From positions 124,001 through 188,000 of the forward strand of contig NZ_VDUX01000004.1 of NCBI RefSeq assembly GCF_008039565.1: 64,000 nucleotides of DNA, read 5' to 3'. The position numbers and the translations under genes are program-made. The DNA comes from Aeromicrobium terrae. Lineage in GTDB: Bacteria > Actinomycetota > Actinomycetes > Propionibacteriales > Nocardioidaceae. The notes beneath the pieces are model-generated. The model searched no databases. It worked only from the letters and a program-made list of their open reading frames with translations, and was not told where the DNA came from. Positions 42,214 through 49,577 of this stretch are shown here, piece after piece. Position 1 is the first letter of the stretch. Each line of letters starts with the position of its first letter.

Positions 42214-43017
42214 TCACATGCCCATGGCGCCGTCGACGGACAGCGCCACGCCGTTCACGAAGGCGGAGTCGTCGGAGGCCAGGAACGCGACGGCGTCGGC
42301 GATGTCCTGCTCGGTGGCCAGGCGGCCCGACGGGGTCAGGCCGATGACGGCACCGACGGCCTCGTCTGGCGAGCCGAACAGCCCGAGCTCCGCGGTGTCG
42401 TTGGCGAGCTGGGCCCCCATGGCGTTGGGCACAAGACCCGGGCACACCGTGTTGACCCGGACGCCGTAGCCCAGGCGACCGGACTCGGCGGCGGCGACGC
42501 GGGACACGCGGTCGACCGCCGACTTGGAGGCGGAGTAGGCGCCGATGCCCGGGAACGCGATGGTGGCCGCGACCGACGCGATGTTGACGATCGCGCCGCC
42601 GCCGCCCGCCGGCCCCTCGGGGCGCATGGCGCGGAAGGCGTGCTTGATGCCGAGCATCGTGCCGAGGACGTTGACGTCGAGGATGCGGCGCGCGTGCTCG
42701 GGGTCGAGGTCGACGAGGAGGTCGGTGATCTCGATGCCGGCGTTGTTCACCAGGACGTCGAGGCCGCCGAGCGCGGCGAGCACCTCGGGCATCGCGGCTT
42801 CCCAGGACGCGTCGTCGGTGACGTCGAGCTGCACGAAGGCGGCCTTGTGCCCCTGGTCGGCCAGGGCCTCGGCGCTCGCGGCGCCCGCCTCGGCGTCGAC
42901 GTCGGCCAGCACGACAGCGGCTCCCTGCGTGGCGACCGTCTCGGCCATCTTCAGGCCCAGACCGCGGGCCGCTCCGGTGATGAGGACCTTCCGGCCGCTC
43001 AGATCGCACGTTGCCAT
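42214..43017 (-). CDS. Short-chain dehydrogenase/reductase
   Basis: 267 residues from the ATG at 43017, with GGGGAGA just upstream. TGAARGLG at 14-21, NNAG at 91-94, Ser148, Tyr161 and Lys165 form a complete SDR active site; the acidic VVLADVD suggests NAD. The C-terminus has FVNGVALSVDGAMGM. It is the first gene of the operon ending in pucR and is divergent from a TetR gene, with a 36-bp dyad in the promoter region between them. Confidence 0.9.
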   Translation of the reverse strand: MATCDLSGRKVLITGAARGLGLKMAETVATQGAAVVLADVDAEAGAASAEALADQGHKAAFVQLDVTDDASWEAAMPEVLAALGGLDVLVNNAGIEITDLLVDLDPEHARRILDVNVLGTMLGIKHAFRAMRPEGPAGGGGAIVNIASVAATIAFPGIGAYSASKSAVDRVSRVAAAESGRLGYGVRVNTVCPGLVPNAMGAQLANDTAELGLFGSPDEAVGAVIGLTPSGRLATEQDIADAVAFLASDDSAFVNGVALSVDGAMGM

Positions 43018-43071
43018 GTCGTTCTCCCCTTGCTCGGTGGTTGTGACCTGACCCACAGCAGAACAGAACTT

Positions 43072-43107
43072 TGGACACTTGGCAAGAGAATTCTTGACAA
43101 GTGTCCA
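43072..43107. promoter_or_regulatory. 36-bp concentric dyad, probable TetR operator
   Basis: Outer arms TGGACACTTG (43072-43081) and CAAGTGTCCA (43098-43107) are perfectly complementary. Inner arms CAAGA (43083-43087) and TCTTG (43092-43096) share the same centre. The site lies between the divergent SDR and tetR genes and is long enough for two dimers of a TetR protein. KstR2 sites also use CAAG/CTTG halves but with 2-bp spacing, unlike here. Confidence 0.7.
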
Positions 43108-43180
43108 GTAGGATGGGTTCATTCGTGCCAGCGCTCAGAACGCGCCTAGAATTTGGGCACGACGGACGAAAGGTCCTGCA

Positions 43181-43798
43181 GTGGTCACGTACAGCGAGCG
43201 CGTCGCGAACGCCGGCGTCGACAAGTTCAGCCGACGCCGCGAGGAGCTGGCGACCTCTGCCCTGGAGACCCTGGCCGAGCGCGGGTACGCCAACACCGGG
43301 CTGCGCGACATCGCCCAGCGGTCGGAGTTCTCGCACGGCGTCCTGCACTACTACTTCCAGGACAAGAACGACCTCATCCAGCACTGCGTCCGGCAGTACA
43401 AGAGCGAGTGCGCCACGCAGTACGACGACATCGTGGCCACCTCACAGACCGCGGACGAGCTCGACGAGCGGTTCTGCGCAGCCATGGCCGACACGCTGCG
43501 CGACGAGGCCTCGATGCACCGGCTCTGGTACGACCTGCGCAACCAGAGCATGTTCCAGGCCGAGCTGACCCCCGTCATCCAGGAGATCGACGGCCTGCTC
43601 GAGCGCATGATCTGGACGATCGTCACCCGCTACGCCGAGCTGCGCGGCCGCGACCCCGTGGTCGACTCGCCGCTGGCCTACGCGATGTACGACGGGATGT
43701 TCGAGCAGGCGCTCGGCGCCTTCCTCACCGGGGATCTGAGCGCGCTCGACGCGGTGGCCGCGAACTGCGGCCGCATCCTGCGACTCATCGTCCCCTAG
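43181..43798 (+). CDS. TetR-family regulator
   Basis: 205 residues from a GTG with GAAAGG just upstream. The N-terminal helix-turn-helix is TGLRDIAQRSEFSHGVLHYYFQDKNDLIQH. The ligand domain is about 140 residues with no recognised signature. It is divergent from the SDR operon across the 36-bp dyad, the likely site of auto- and operon control. Its last 4 bp overlap the convergent acyl-CoA dehydrogenase. Confidence 0.9.
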   Translation: MVTYSERVANAGVDKFSRRREELATSALETLAERGYANTGLRDIAQRSEFSHGVLHYYFQDKNDLIQHCVRQYKSECATQYDDIVATSQTADELDERFCAAMADTLRDEASMHRLWYDLRNQSMFQAELTPVIQEIDGLLERMIWTIVTRYAELRGRDPVVDSPLAYAMYDGMFEQALGAFLTGDLSALDAVAANCGRILRLIVP

Positions 43799-44952
43799 AG
43801 GGTCGACTGCACCCCGGCCAGCAGCTGGCGGGCCATGACGATGCGCTGCACCTGGTTGGTGCCCTCGTAGATCTGGGTGATCTTGGCGTCGCGGAGCATG
43901 CGCTCGACGGGGTAGTCGCGGCTGTAGCCGTAGCCGCCCAGGACCTGCACCGCGTCGACCGTGACCTGCATGGCGGTGTCGGACGCGAAGCACTTCGCGG
44001 CCGCGCCGAAGAACGTCAGGTCCGGCTCGCCGCGCTCGGACCGGCCGGCCGCGGCGTAGACGAGCTGGCGGGCGGCCTCGATCTTCATGCCCATGTCGGC
44101 GAGCATGAACTGCAGGCCCTGGAAGTCGGCGATCGGCTTGCCGAACTGGGTGCGCTCCTGGGCGTAGCCGAGCGCGTAGTCGAGGGCGCCCTGGGCGACG
44201 CCGACGGCCTGCGCGGCGATCGCGATGCGGCTGTGGTCGAGCGTGCGCATGGCGATCGAGAAGCCCTCGCCGACCTCGCCGATGATGCGTTGTGCGGGGA
44301 TCCGCACATCTTCGAGGTAGACCTCGCAGGTGGGCGAGCCCTTGATGCCGAGCTTCTTCTCCGGGGCGCCGAACGAGATGCCCGCGTCGGACTTCTCGAC
44401 GACGAACGCGGTGATGCCCCTGCTGCCCTTGGACGGGTCGGTCTGGGCGAGCACGGTGTAGAACTCCGAGACGCCGGCGTTGGAGATCCAGCGCTTGGTG
44501 CCGTTGATGACCCACTCCTCGCCGTCGCGGACGGCGGTGGTCTGCTGGTTCGCCGCGTCGGAGCCGGCGTCGGGCTCGGTCAGGCAGTAGGAGAAGCTGC
44601 CCTCGCCGCGCGCCAGGGCGCCGAGGTACTTCTGCTTGAGCTCCTCGGAGCCGGCGAGCTGCACCGGCAGCGACCCGAGCTTGTTGACCGCGGGGATCAG
44701 CGAGGCCGAGACGTCGACCCGCGCGATCTCCTCCACGATGATCGCGCTCGCGAGCGCATCCGCACCCGCTCCCCCGTACTCCTCAGGGACGTGGGCGGCG
44801 TGGAAGTCCGACGCCACCAGCGCGTCGTGCGCCTCCTGCGGGTAGCGCGCGTGCTCGTCGACGTCGGCGGCGTACGGTGCGATCTTGTTCTCACAGACGG
44901 ACCGGACGGCCTCGCGGATCGCGCGGTGGTCCTCGGACAGCTCGTACGTCAT
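43795..44952 (-). CDS. Acyl-CoA dehydrogenase
   Basis: 385 residues. FAD and substrate blocks YCLTEPDAGSDAA, WISNAG, and ITAFVVEKSDAGISFG are present, and the catalytic glutamate is Glu363 in IYEGTNQVQR, placing it with short/branched-chain dehydrogenases. It introduces the alpha-beta double bond in acyl-CoA. The ATG shares one base with the stop of the 3-hydroxyacyl-CoA dehydrogenase (TGATG). A decayed copy of this gene lies at 56684-56920. Confidence 0.93.
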   Translation of the reverse strand: MTYELSEDHRAIREAVRSVCENKIAPYAADVDEHARYPQEAHDALVASDFHAAHVPEEYGGAGADALASAIIVEEIARVDVSASLIPAVNKLGSLPVQLAGSEELKQKYLGALARGEGSFSYCLTEPDAGSDAANQQTTAVRDGEEWVINGTKRWISNAGVSEFYTVLAQTDPSKGSRGITAFVVEKSDAGISFGAPEKKLGIKGSPTCEVYLEDVRIPAQRIIGEVGEGFSIAMRTLDHSRIAIAAQAVGVAQGALDYALGYAQERTQFGKPIADFQGLQFMLADMGMKIEAARQLVYAAAGRSERGEPDLTFFGAAAKCFASDTAMQVTVDAVQVLGGYGYSRDYPVERMLRDAKITQIYEGTNQVQRIVMARQLLAGVQSTL

Positions 44953-45812
44953 CACTTCTCCTGGTAGGGGTAGAACCCGTGGCCGGCCTTCTTGCCGAGC
45001 AGTCCGGCCTCGACCATGCGGTCGAGGATCGGCGGCGGCGAGTACAGCGGCTCCTTGAACTCCTCGTACATCGAGATGCCGATGGCGCGGACGGTGTCCA
45101 GGCCGATCAGGTCGCTCAGGGCGAGCGGGCCCATCGGGTGCCCGCAGCCGAGGACCATGCCGCGGTCGATGTCGGCCGCCGACGCGTAGCCGGCCTCGTA
45201 CATCCGGATCGCCGAGAGCAGGTACGGCACGAGCAGGCTGTTGACCACGAATCCGGCGCGGTCGGTGGCCTCGATGGGCTCCTTGCCGAGCTCGTCGGTG
45301 ACGAACGACCGCATCCGGTCCATCGTGGCTGACGCGGTGGTGAGCGACGGGATGAGCTCGACGAGCTTCATCACCGGGGCGGGGTTGAAGAAGTGGACGC
45401 CCATGACGTGGTCGGCGCGGCCGGAGACGGCGCCGAGCTTCACGATCGGGATGGACGACGTGTTGGACGCGAGGATCGCGTCGTCGTCGGTGAGGATCTG
45501 TCCGACCCGGCGGAACAGGTCGAGCTTGGTGCACTCGTCCTCCGTGGCCGCCTCGACCACCAGGCGACGGTCGGCCAGGGCCTCCAGGTCGTCGACGAAG
45601 CGGATCCGGTCCAAGACCGCCGCGACCTCGTCGGCCGCGATCTTGCCGCGACTCTCCGCCCGGCGCAGTGACGCCTCGACCCGCGCCTCCGCCGCCTTGG
45701 CCGCATCGGCCGAGACCTCGACGCCCACGACGTCCAGCCCCGCCCGTGCGGCGACCTCGACGATGCCGGACCCCATCAGCCCGCCACCGATCACTCCGAT
45801 CCGCTCGATCAT
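44952..45812 (-). CDS. 3-hydroxyacyl-CoA (3-hydroxybutyryl-CoA) dehydrogenase
   Basis: 286 residues from the ATG at 45812, with AGGGAGGG upstream; the usual size for HbdA/FadB2/PaaH. GVIGGGLMGSGIVEV binds NAD, SNTSSIPI and GVHFFNPAPVMKLVEL are active-site blocks, and GFVVNSLLVPYLLSAIRMYEAG is the C-terminal dimer domain. It oxidises 3-hydroxyacyl-CoA to 3-ketoacyl-CoA. It is first of a two-gene operon with the acyl-CoA dehydrogenase. A degenerate partial copy is at 56921-57194. Confidence 0.93.
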   Translation of the reverse strand: MIERIGVIGGGLMGSGIVEVAARAGLDVVGVEVSADAAKAAEARVEASLRRAESRGKIAADEVAAVLDRIRFVDDLEALADRRLVVEAATEDECTKLDLFRRVGQILTDDDAILASNTSSIPIVKLGAVSGRADHVMGVHFFNPAPVMKLVELIPSLTTASATMDRMRSFVTDELGKEPIEATDRAGFVVNSLLVPYLLSAIRMYEAGYASAADIDRGMVLGCGHPMGPLALSDLIGLDTVRAIGISMYEEFKEPLYSPPPILDRMVEAGLLGKKAGHGFYPYQEK

Positions 45813-45828
45813 CTGACCCTCCCTGTTG

Positions 45829-45861
45829 ATACTGAGTACCGTACTAGCAATACTCCGTACC
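45829..45861. promoter_or_regulatory. Probable TetR operator between divergent genes
   Basis: AGTACCGTACT (45835-45845) is a near-palindrome, and a related ATACTCCGTACC (45850-45861) follows. On the minus strand both contain GTACGG followed by AGTAT. The repeats lie between the hydroxyacyl-CoA dehydrogenase and the tetR gene at 45880, and fit a local repressor site. Confidence 0.5.
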
Positions 45862-45879
45862 ACCAAGTAACGTCGAAGG

Positions 45880-46542
45880 ATGCCGGACCTCCCGCCCAGT
45901 ACCGCGCGCGACCGTCTCGTGACCTCCGCCTTCGAGCTGTTCGACGCCCAGGGCTTCGACGACACGACCGTCGACGACATCGCGAACCACGCCGGCGTCG
46001 GCCGCACCACGTTCTTCCGCCACTTCGGATCCAAGGAAGCCGTCATCTTCCCCGAGCACGAGAAGCTGCTCGCCGGCATCCAGGCCCGACTCGAGGCCAG
46101 CGACCCCGACACCCGCGACCTCGCCGTGGTCGAAGCCGCCCGCCTCGTCCTCCGCTACTACGTCGGCGAGGGCGACCAGGCCCGGATCCGCTACCGGCTC
46201 ATCTCGTCGGTGCCTGCGCTCAGGGCGCGGGAGATCGCCGGGATCCGGCAGTACGAGAAGACGTTTGCCCGGGCCCTGTCGGCGTGGATGGCCGACTCAC
46301 CCGACGGCGCGCTCCGGGCCGAGCTCCTCGCCGCGGCCGTCGTCACCGCACACAACCACGTGCTCCGCCGCTGGCTGCGCGGCGAGACCAAGACCCCCGA
46401 GGACGACTTCGCCCACGCGATGACCATCGTCCTCGACCGCGACCGGTCACCGGCCGAGCAGACCGCGGTGGTCGTGCTCCGCACGGACGCGGACACCGAG
46501 GCGGTCAGCGCAGCGGTCACCAAGGCGCTGCGCACCCTGTGA
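45880..46542 (+). CDS. TetR-family regulator
   Basis: 220 residues. The helix-turn-helix is TTVDDIANHAGVGRTTFFRHFGSKEAVIF near residues 28-56, followed by a ligand-binding domain. It diverges from the dehydrogenase pair and probably represses it through the repeats at 45829-45861. A strong hairpin follows the stop codon by 6 bp. Confidence 0.9.
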   Translation: MPDLPPSTARDRLVTSAFELFDAQGFDDTTVDDIANHAGVGRTTFFRHFGSKEAVIFPEHEKLLAGIQARLEASDPDTRDLAVVEAARLVLRYYVGEGDQARIRYRLISSVPALRAREIAGIRQYEKTFARALSAWMADSPDGALRAELLAAAVVTAHNHVLRRWLRGETKTPEDDFAHAMTIVLDRDRSPAEQTAVVVLRTDADTEAVSAAVTKALRTL

Positions 46543-46547
46543 CATGG

Positions 46548-46582
46548 GAGAACCCCCGATCCGGCTGGAGACGGGGGTTCTC
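46548..46582 (+). terminator. Strong hairpin after tetR
   Basis: GAGAACCCCCG (46548-46558) pairs perfectly with CGGGGGTTCTC (46572-46582) around a 13-base loop, just after the tetR stop. No T-tract follows, which is common for actinobacterial terminators. Confidence 0.75.
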
Positions 46583-47083
46583 GATGGCGGTGGGATTTGA
46601 ACTCGAAGATCGGCCATTCGCGACGTGCGCAGAAGCCAGAAGATGCTGCAATCCCAATGAGTTCGGATCACAGCTATCTGTCCGGATCCCACCAGTTCAC
46701 ACCGAGGTGTGCCCAAAATGTGCCCACGAACTGCCCGATCACCGGGTCACAATTGCTGCGTCCGCGGGACGGGTCCGTCAAAGCATGTCGGCGTACTCAG
46801 CACGTCCCACTCGTTGCCGCGGTGTGGGAACTTCGCCAGCAGCAGACTGTCGCCACCACGGACCCACTGTCTTGGGCCTGGCGCAGCCCAGGCTCGCGGT
46901 GCCCGCGCACAGCAGATCCCTCAACGGTACGTCCTCATCGGTCGTGCTGACGGCCACTCAGCCACACGCATCCAACTGCGACCTCCCTCGACCCGAAGCA
47001 GAAGCATTGATCAGACGTCGCTCCCGGAATCGACGAACTATCCAGGCGCCCGCCCACGAGCTATATCGCGCCCTGAAGTTCTC
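46583..47083. other. Gene-free stretch of lower GC with a tRNA 3'-end-like fragment
   Basis: No credible gene is seen in about 500 bp. On the minus strand 46604-46586 reads GAGTTCAAATCCCACCGCC, resembling a tRNA T-loop and acceptor end, but the partner T-stem strand and the rest of the tRNA are missing. A short direct repeat TGTGCCCA occurs near 46706-46724. Such remnants often mark old integration sites; this is inference. Confidence 0.4.
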
Positions 47084-47692
47084 TCACAGTGCGACGATCA
47101 AGGGTTCTAGAACAGTCACGGCTTCATTCATCAGGGTCACCAGAGACTCTCGACCGCTACCGTCAGACCATCGATTGGTAGCCTCGAGCATGGCTGCTGT
47201 CAACGCAGCGGCGGTGATGCGGAGTGCGAAGTCGTCGACGGGGCGACCGGAATGTTCGGAAAGTAGTCGAGCGTAGAGGTCCCTGGTTCCGCTGCCTTCC
47301 GCACCTTGTCGTGCCTTCAAGGCCGGGACCGTGGCGAAGAGCCTGAGTCGCGCCAGAGCGGTCTCCCGTTCTGCTTCGACAGCGGCGGCTACCGCCGTGA
47401 CCGCCGCCATCACCATCGCGAACAGGGACGCCGAAGTTTCGCTCCCTAGACATTGCTCGACAAGCGAGTCGTACTCGTCGTCGAGAACCGTGTCCTCCTT
47501 CGTCGGAAAGTAGCGGTAGAAGGTCGTGGTCGAGATGTCCGCCGCGTCGGCGATTTGCTCGACCGTCGTCTCGTCGTAGCCCTGCGCTGCGAACAGTCGC
47601 AGGGCTTCGGCCCGCACGCTGCGACGCAACTTGATCTTCTTTCGCTCGCGCAAACCGAGCGGCGGTCTACCTGTCAACGCGAACCTCACCAT
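47084..47692 (-). CDS. TetR-family regulator of MFS exporter
   Basis: 202 residues from the ATG at 47692 (an ATG at 47701 is equally possible; longer versions run far into the exporter gene). The helix-turn-helix is TTVEQIADAADISTTTFYRYFPTKEDTVL. It overlaps the 3' end of the MFS gene by 26 bp on the same strand, so exporter and regulator are co-transcribed, giving feedback control. Third-position A/T is visibly more frequent than in flanking genes. Confidence 0.85.
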   Translation of the reverse strand: MVRFALTGRPPLGLRERKKIKLRRSVRAEALRLFAAQGYDETTVEQIADAADISTTTFYRYFPTKEDTVLDDEYDSLVEQCLGSETSASLFAMVMAAVTAVAAAVEAERETALARLRLFATVPALKARQGAEGSGTRDLYARLLSEHSGRPVDDFALRITAAALTAAMLEATNRWSDGSGRESLVTLMNEAVTVLEPLIVAL

Positions 47693-49241
47693 CCTCTGCA
47701 TTCGAATTGGGAGTCGAAGCAGTCGGGATGGGGCCAGGGGCACGTGAAACGCGACGAGGAAGACCAAAGACAGCAAGCATGACGCCCAGCACTGTAATCG
47801 CTACTGACGCCAGGAATACGGACGCCATGCCGTGCACGAACGCTCCCTTAACGGTCGTCACCAAGGCGTTGTCGCCGATCCCGTACGCGAAGTTGACCGC
47901 CACGCCAATGCCGGGGCGCACCGCGCCCTCGGCTGCTGCCGGCACGGTGCCGTCATCGAGCTTCGAGTGGTAAGCCGTGCTCAGGACCGTGCCGAGAATG
48001 GCAACTCCGACCGTCCCGCCGATCTGTCGGAGCGCTTGCAGAAGACCGGCGCCAGCGCCGGCCCGGTCAACAGACAGAGCGCCCATGGCGATCGACATGG
48101 AGGCGGGCATGACTAGACCAATGCCGACACCCAGCAGCGTGATCCAGCTTGCCGTGAAGGCAAAGCTGGTGCCGATATCGGTCGTTGCTGCCTGGCCAAA
48201 GGCGAGCGCCGACACGCAGAGGCCACCGATGACGAGGAGTCGGGGACCGACGCTCTTGACTAGCCGCGGTCCAACTCGGGTGGCGACCATCATGCCGCCG
48301 ATCATGGGCAGTAGTCGTATGCCAGTCTCAAGGGGATCCGAACCACCGATGTCCTGGAAGTATTGCGGCATCACAAACAACAAACCGAACAATGCGAAGT
48401 TCGCAACTGTCGACAGCGTCGTGCCCACCATGAATTCTCGGCTTCGGAACAGCGACAGATCGACGACGGGATGGATCGAACGGCGCTCCCACAAGACGAA
48501 GCCCACAAGCACGACCACGCCCGTCGCGATCGTGCACAGGGCCGTCACATCCGACCAGCCCTCGTCGCCGGCCCTGATCAGCCCGAACGTCGCAGAGACC
48601 AGCGCAGCAGACGACAGCACGATGCCAGGCAAATCGACCGGCTGAGACTTCTCGCTCCTCGTCTCGGGAAGAAAGATCGCCAGGGCGAGGACGCCGACCG
48701 CAACCATTGGGGCGTTGATCAGGAACACCCAACCCCAGGCGAAGTGGGCCAACAACCAGCCTCCGACGATAGGGCCCAGCGGGAGCCCGACGGCGCTGCA
48801 AGTCACCCAGATGTTCATGGCGCGCATCCGTTCATCGCGATCAGCGAACAGCACAGGCAACATAGCTAGCGACAACGGAATCATGGCTGCCCCACCGATC
48901 CCCTGGACAGCGCGCGCCACGATCAAGTCGCCGGCCGACTCGGCGAACGCGCAGGCGGCCGATGCGATGCCAAACAGGACGAGTCCGCCAAGCAGGAGCC
49001 GCTTGCGTCCAAGTCGGTCCCCAAGCCCTCCCATCGGGATGATCAATGCTCCCAGCACCAGGGTGAAGGAGGCACCGAACCACTGCATCTCGCTGGTGGA
49101 TGCATCCAGTTCGCTTGCGAGCGTCGGAAGCGCGACGTTGAGGACCGTCATGTCGAGCCCGACGGTGAGCATTGAGAACGCCAGAGCAGCCAGCGCCCAC
49201 CAGCGCCCGACCGTTTCGGGACTTTCTACCTTTTGGGTCAT
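47667..49241 (-). CDS. DHA2-family MFS drug-efflux transporter (EmrB/QacA type)
   Basis: 524 residues with about 14 hydrophobic segments. DMTVLNVALPTLASEL is the DHA2 motif D1-type start, GGLGDRLGRKRLL is MFS motif A, and AVGLPLGPIVGGWLL is the antiporter motif C region. Such proteins expel drugs or toxic lipophiles with protons. It is co-transcribed with the overlapping tetR from a near-consensus promoter that contains a dyad. GC is lower than in the neighbouring lipid genes, suggesting acquisition. Confidence 0.9.
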   Translation of the reverse strand: MTQKVESPETVGRWWALAALAFSMLTVGLDMTVLNVALPTLASELDASTSEMQWFGASFTLVLGALIIPMGGLGDRLGRKRLLLGGLVLFGIASAACAFAESAGDLIVARAVQGIGGAAMIPLSLAMLPVLFADRDERMRAMNIWVTCSAVGLPLGPIVGGWLLAHFAWGWVFLINAPMVAVGVLALAIFLPETRSEKSQPVDLPGIVLSSAALVSATFGLIRAGDEGWSDVTALCTIATGVVVLVGFVLWERRSIHPVVDLSLFRSREFMVGTTLSTVANFALFGLLFVMPQYFQDIGGSDPLETGIRLLPMIGGMMVATRVGPRLVKSVGPRLLVIGGLCVSALAFGQAATTDIGTSFAFTASWITLLGVGIGLVMPASMSIAMGALSVDRAGAGAGLLQALRQIGGTVGVAILGTVLSTAYHSKLDDGTVPAAAEGAVRPGIGVAVNFAYGIGDNALVTTVKGAFVHGMASVFLASVAITVLGVMLAVFGLPRRVSRAPGPIPTASTPNSNAEDGEVRVDR

Positions 49242-49247
49242 TCCCCC

Positions 49248-49280
49248 ATTATGGGTCTCCGACCCCGTCTGTCAAGACGG
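49248..49280 (-). promoter_or_regulatory. Consensus promoter with operator dyad for MFS-tetR
   Basis: On the minus strand TTGACA (49275-49270) and CATAAT (49253-49248) are separated by 16 bp, and the ATG follows six bases after the -10, so the message is leaderless. The dyad CCGTCT-GTCA-AGACGG (49265-49280) overlaps the -35 and is a likely site for the downstream TetR. Confidence 0.75.
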
Positions 49281-49577
49281 TGACGCTCCTACGAAGCCCT
49301 TTCAGGATGGCTGGGGCTATGGTCACTAGCTCGCGTTCGGCTTCGTCGCTGGCGGCCCTCGTCGTCAAGTCGCTTCGGCTGTTGCGTCTATGACGACGAG
49401 ACAGGCCGCCGTCTGGTCGCACGATTGCTTGCGCCTAGCGGCTTTTGCGCCCGGGTCATAGAAGATTGACCTCGTCGACTGGTCTATTCCGAGACGACCA
49501 GCCCTCCTGGTGGGCATCTGAAGGTTGATTCTTTGGGAGATCATCGAGTCGTGCCGCGGCAATCCCAAGCCGTTGAA
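49281..49577. other. Gene-free stretch
   Basis: No ORF here shows family motifs, ribosome sites or coding composition. The one modest minus-strand frame (49365-49568) has no recognisable domain. GC is low, like the adjacent MFS genes. No terminal inverted repeats were found. Confidence 0.4.

Noticed and set aside
43072-43107. KstR2 site
   Set aside because: The CAAG and CTTG half-sites are 6 bp apart rather than 2, and the flanks do not fit.
46586-46604. Minus-strand tRNA gene
   Set aside because: Only a T-loop and acceptor-like end exist; the 5' T-stem strand, anticodon arm and D arm cannot be found.
46453-47276. Several 90-330 codon frames in the 46.5-47.3 kb gap
   Set aside because: They have no domains, run across the terminator hairpin or antisense to tetR, and lack coding composition.
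49365-49568. 67-codon minus-strand frame beside tctA
   Set aside because: No ribosome site, domain or family resemblance; starts and ends in low-GC DNA without coding signal.
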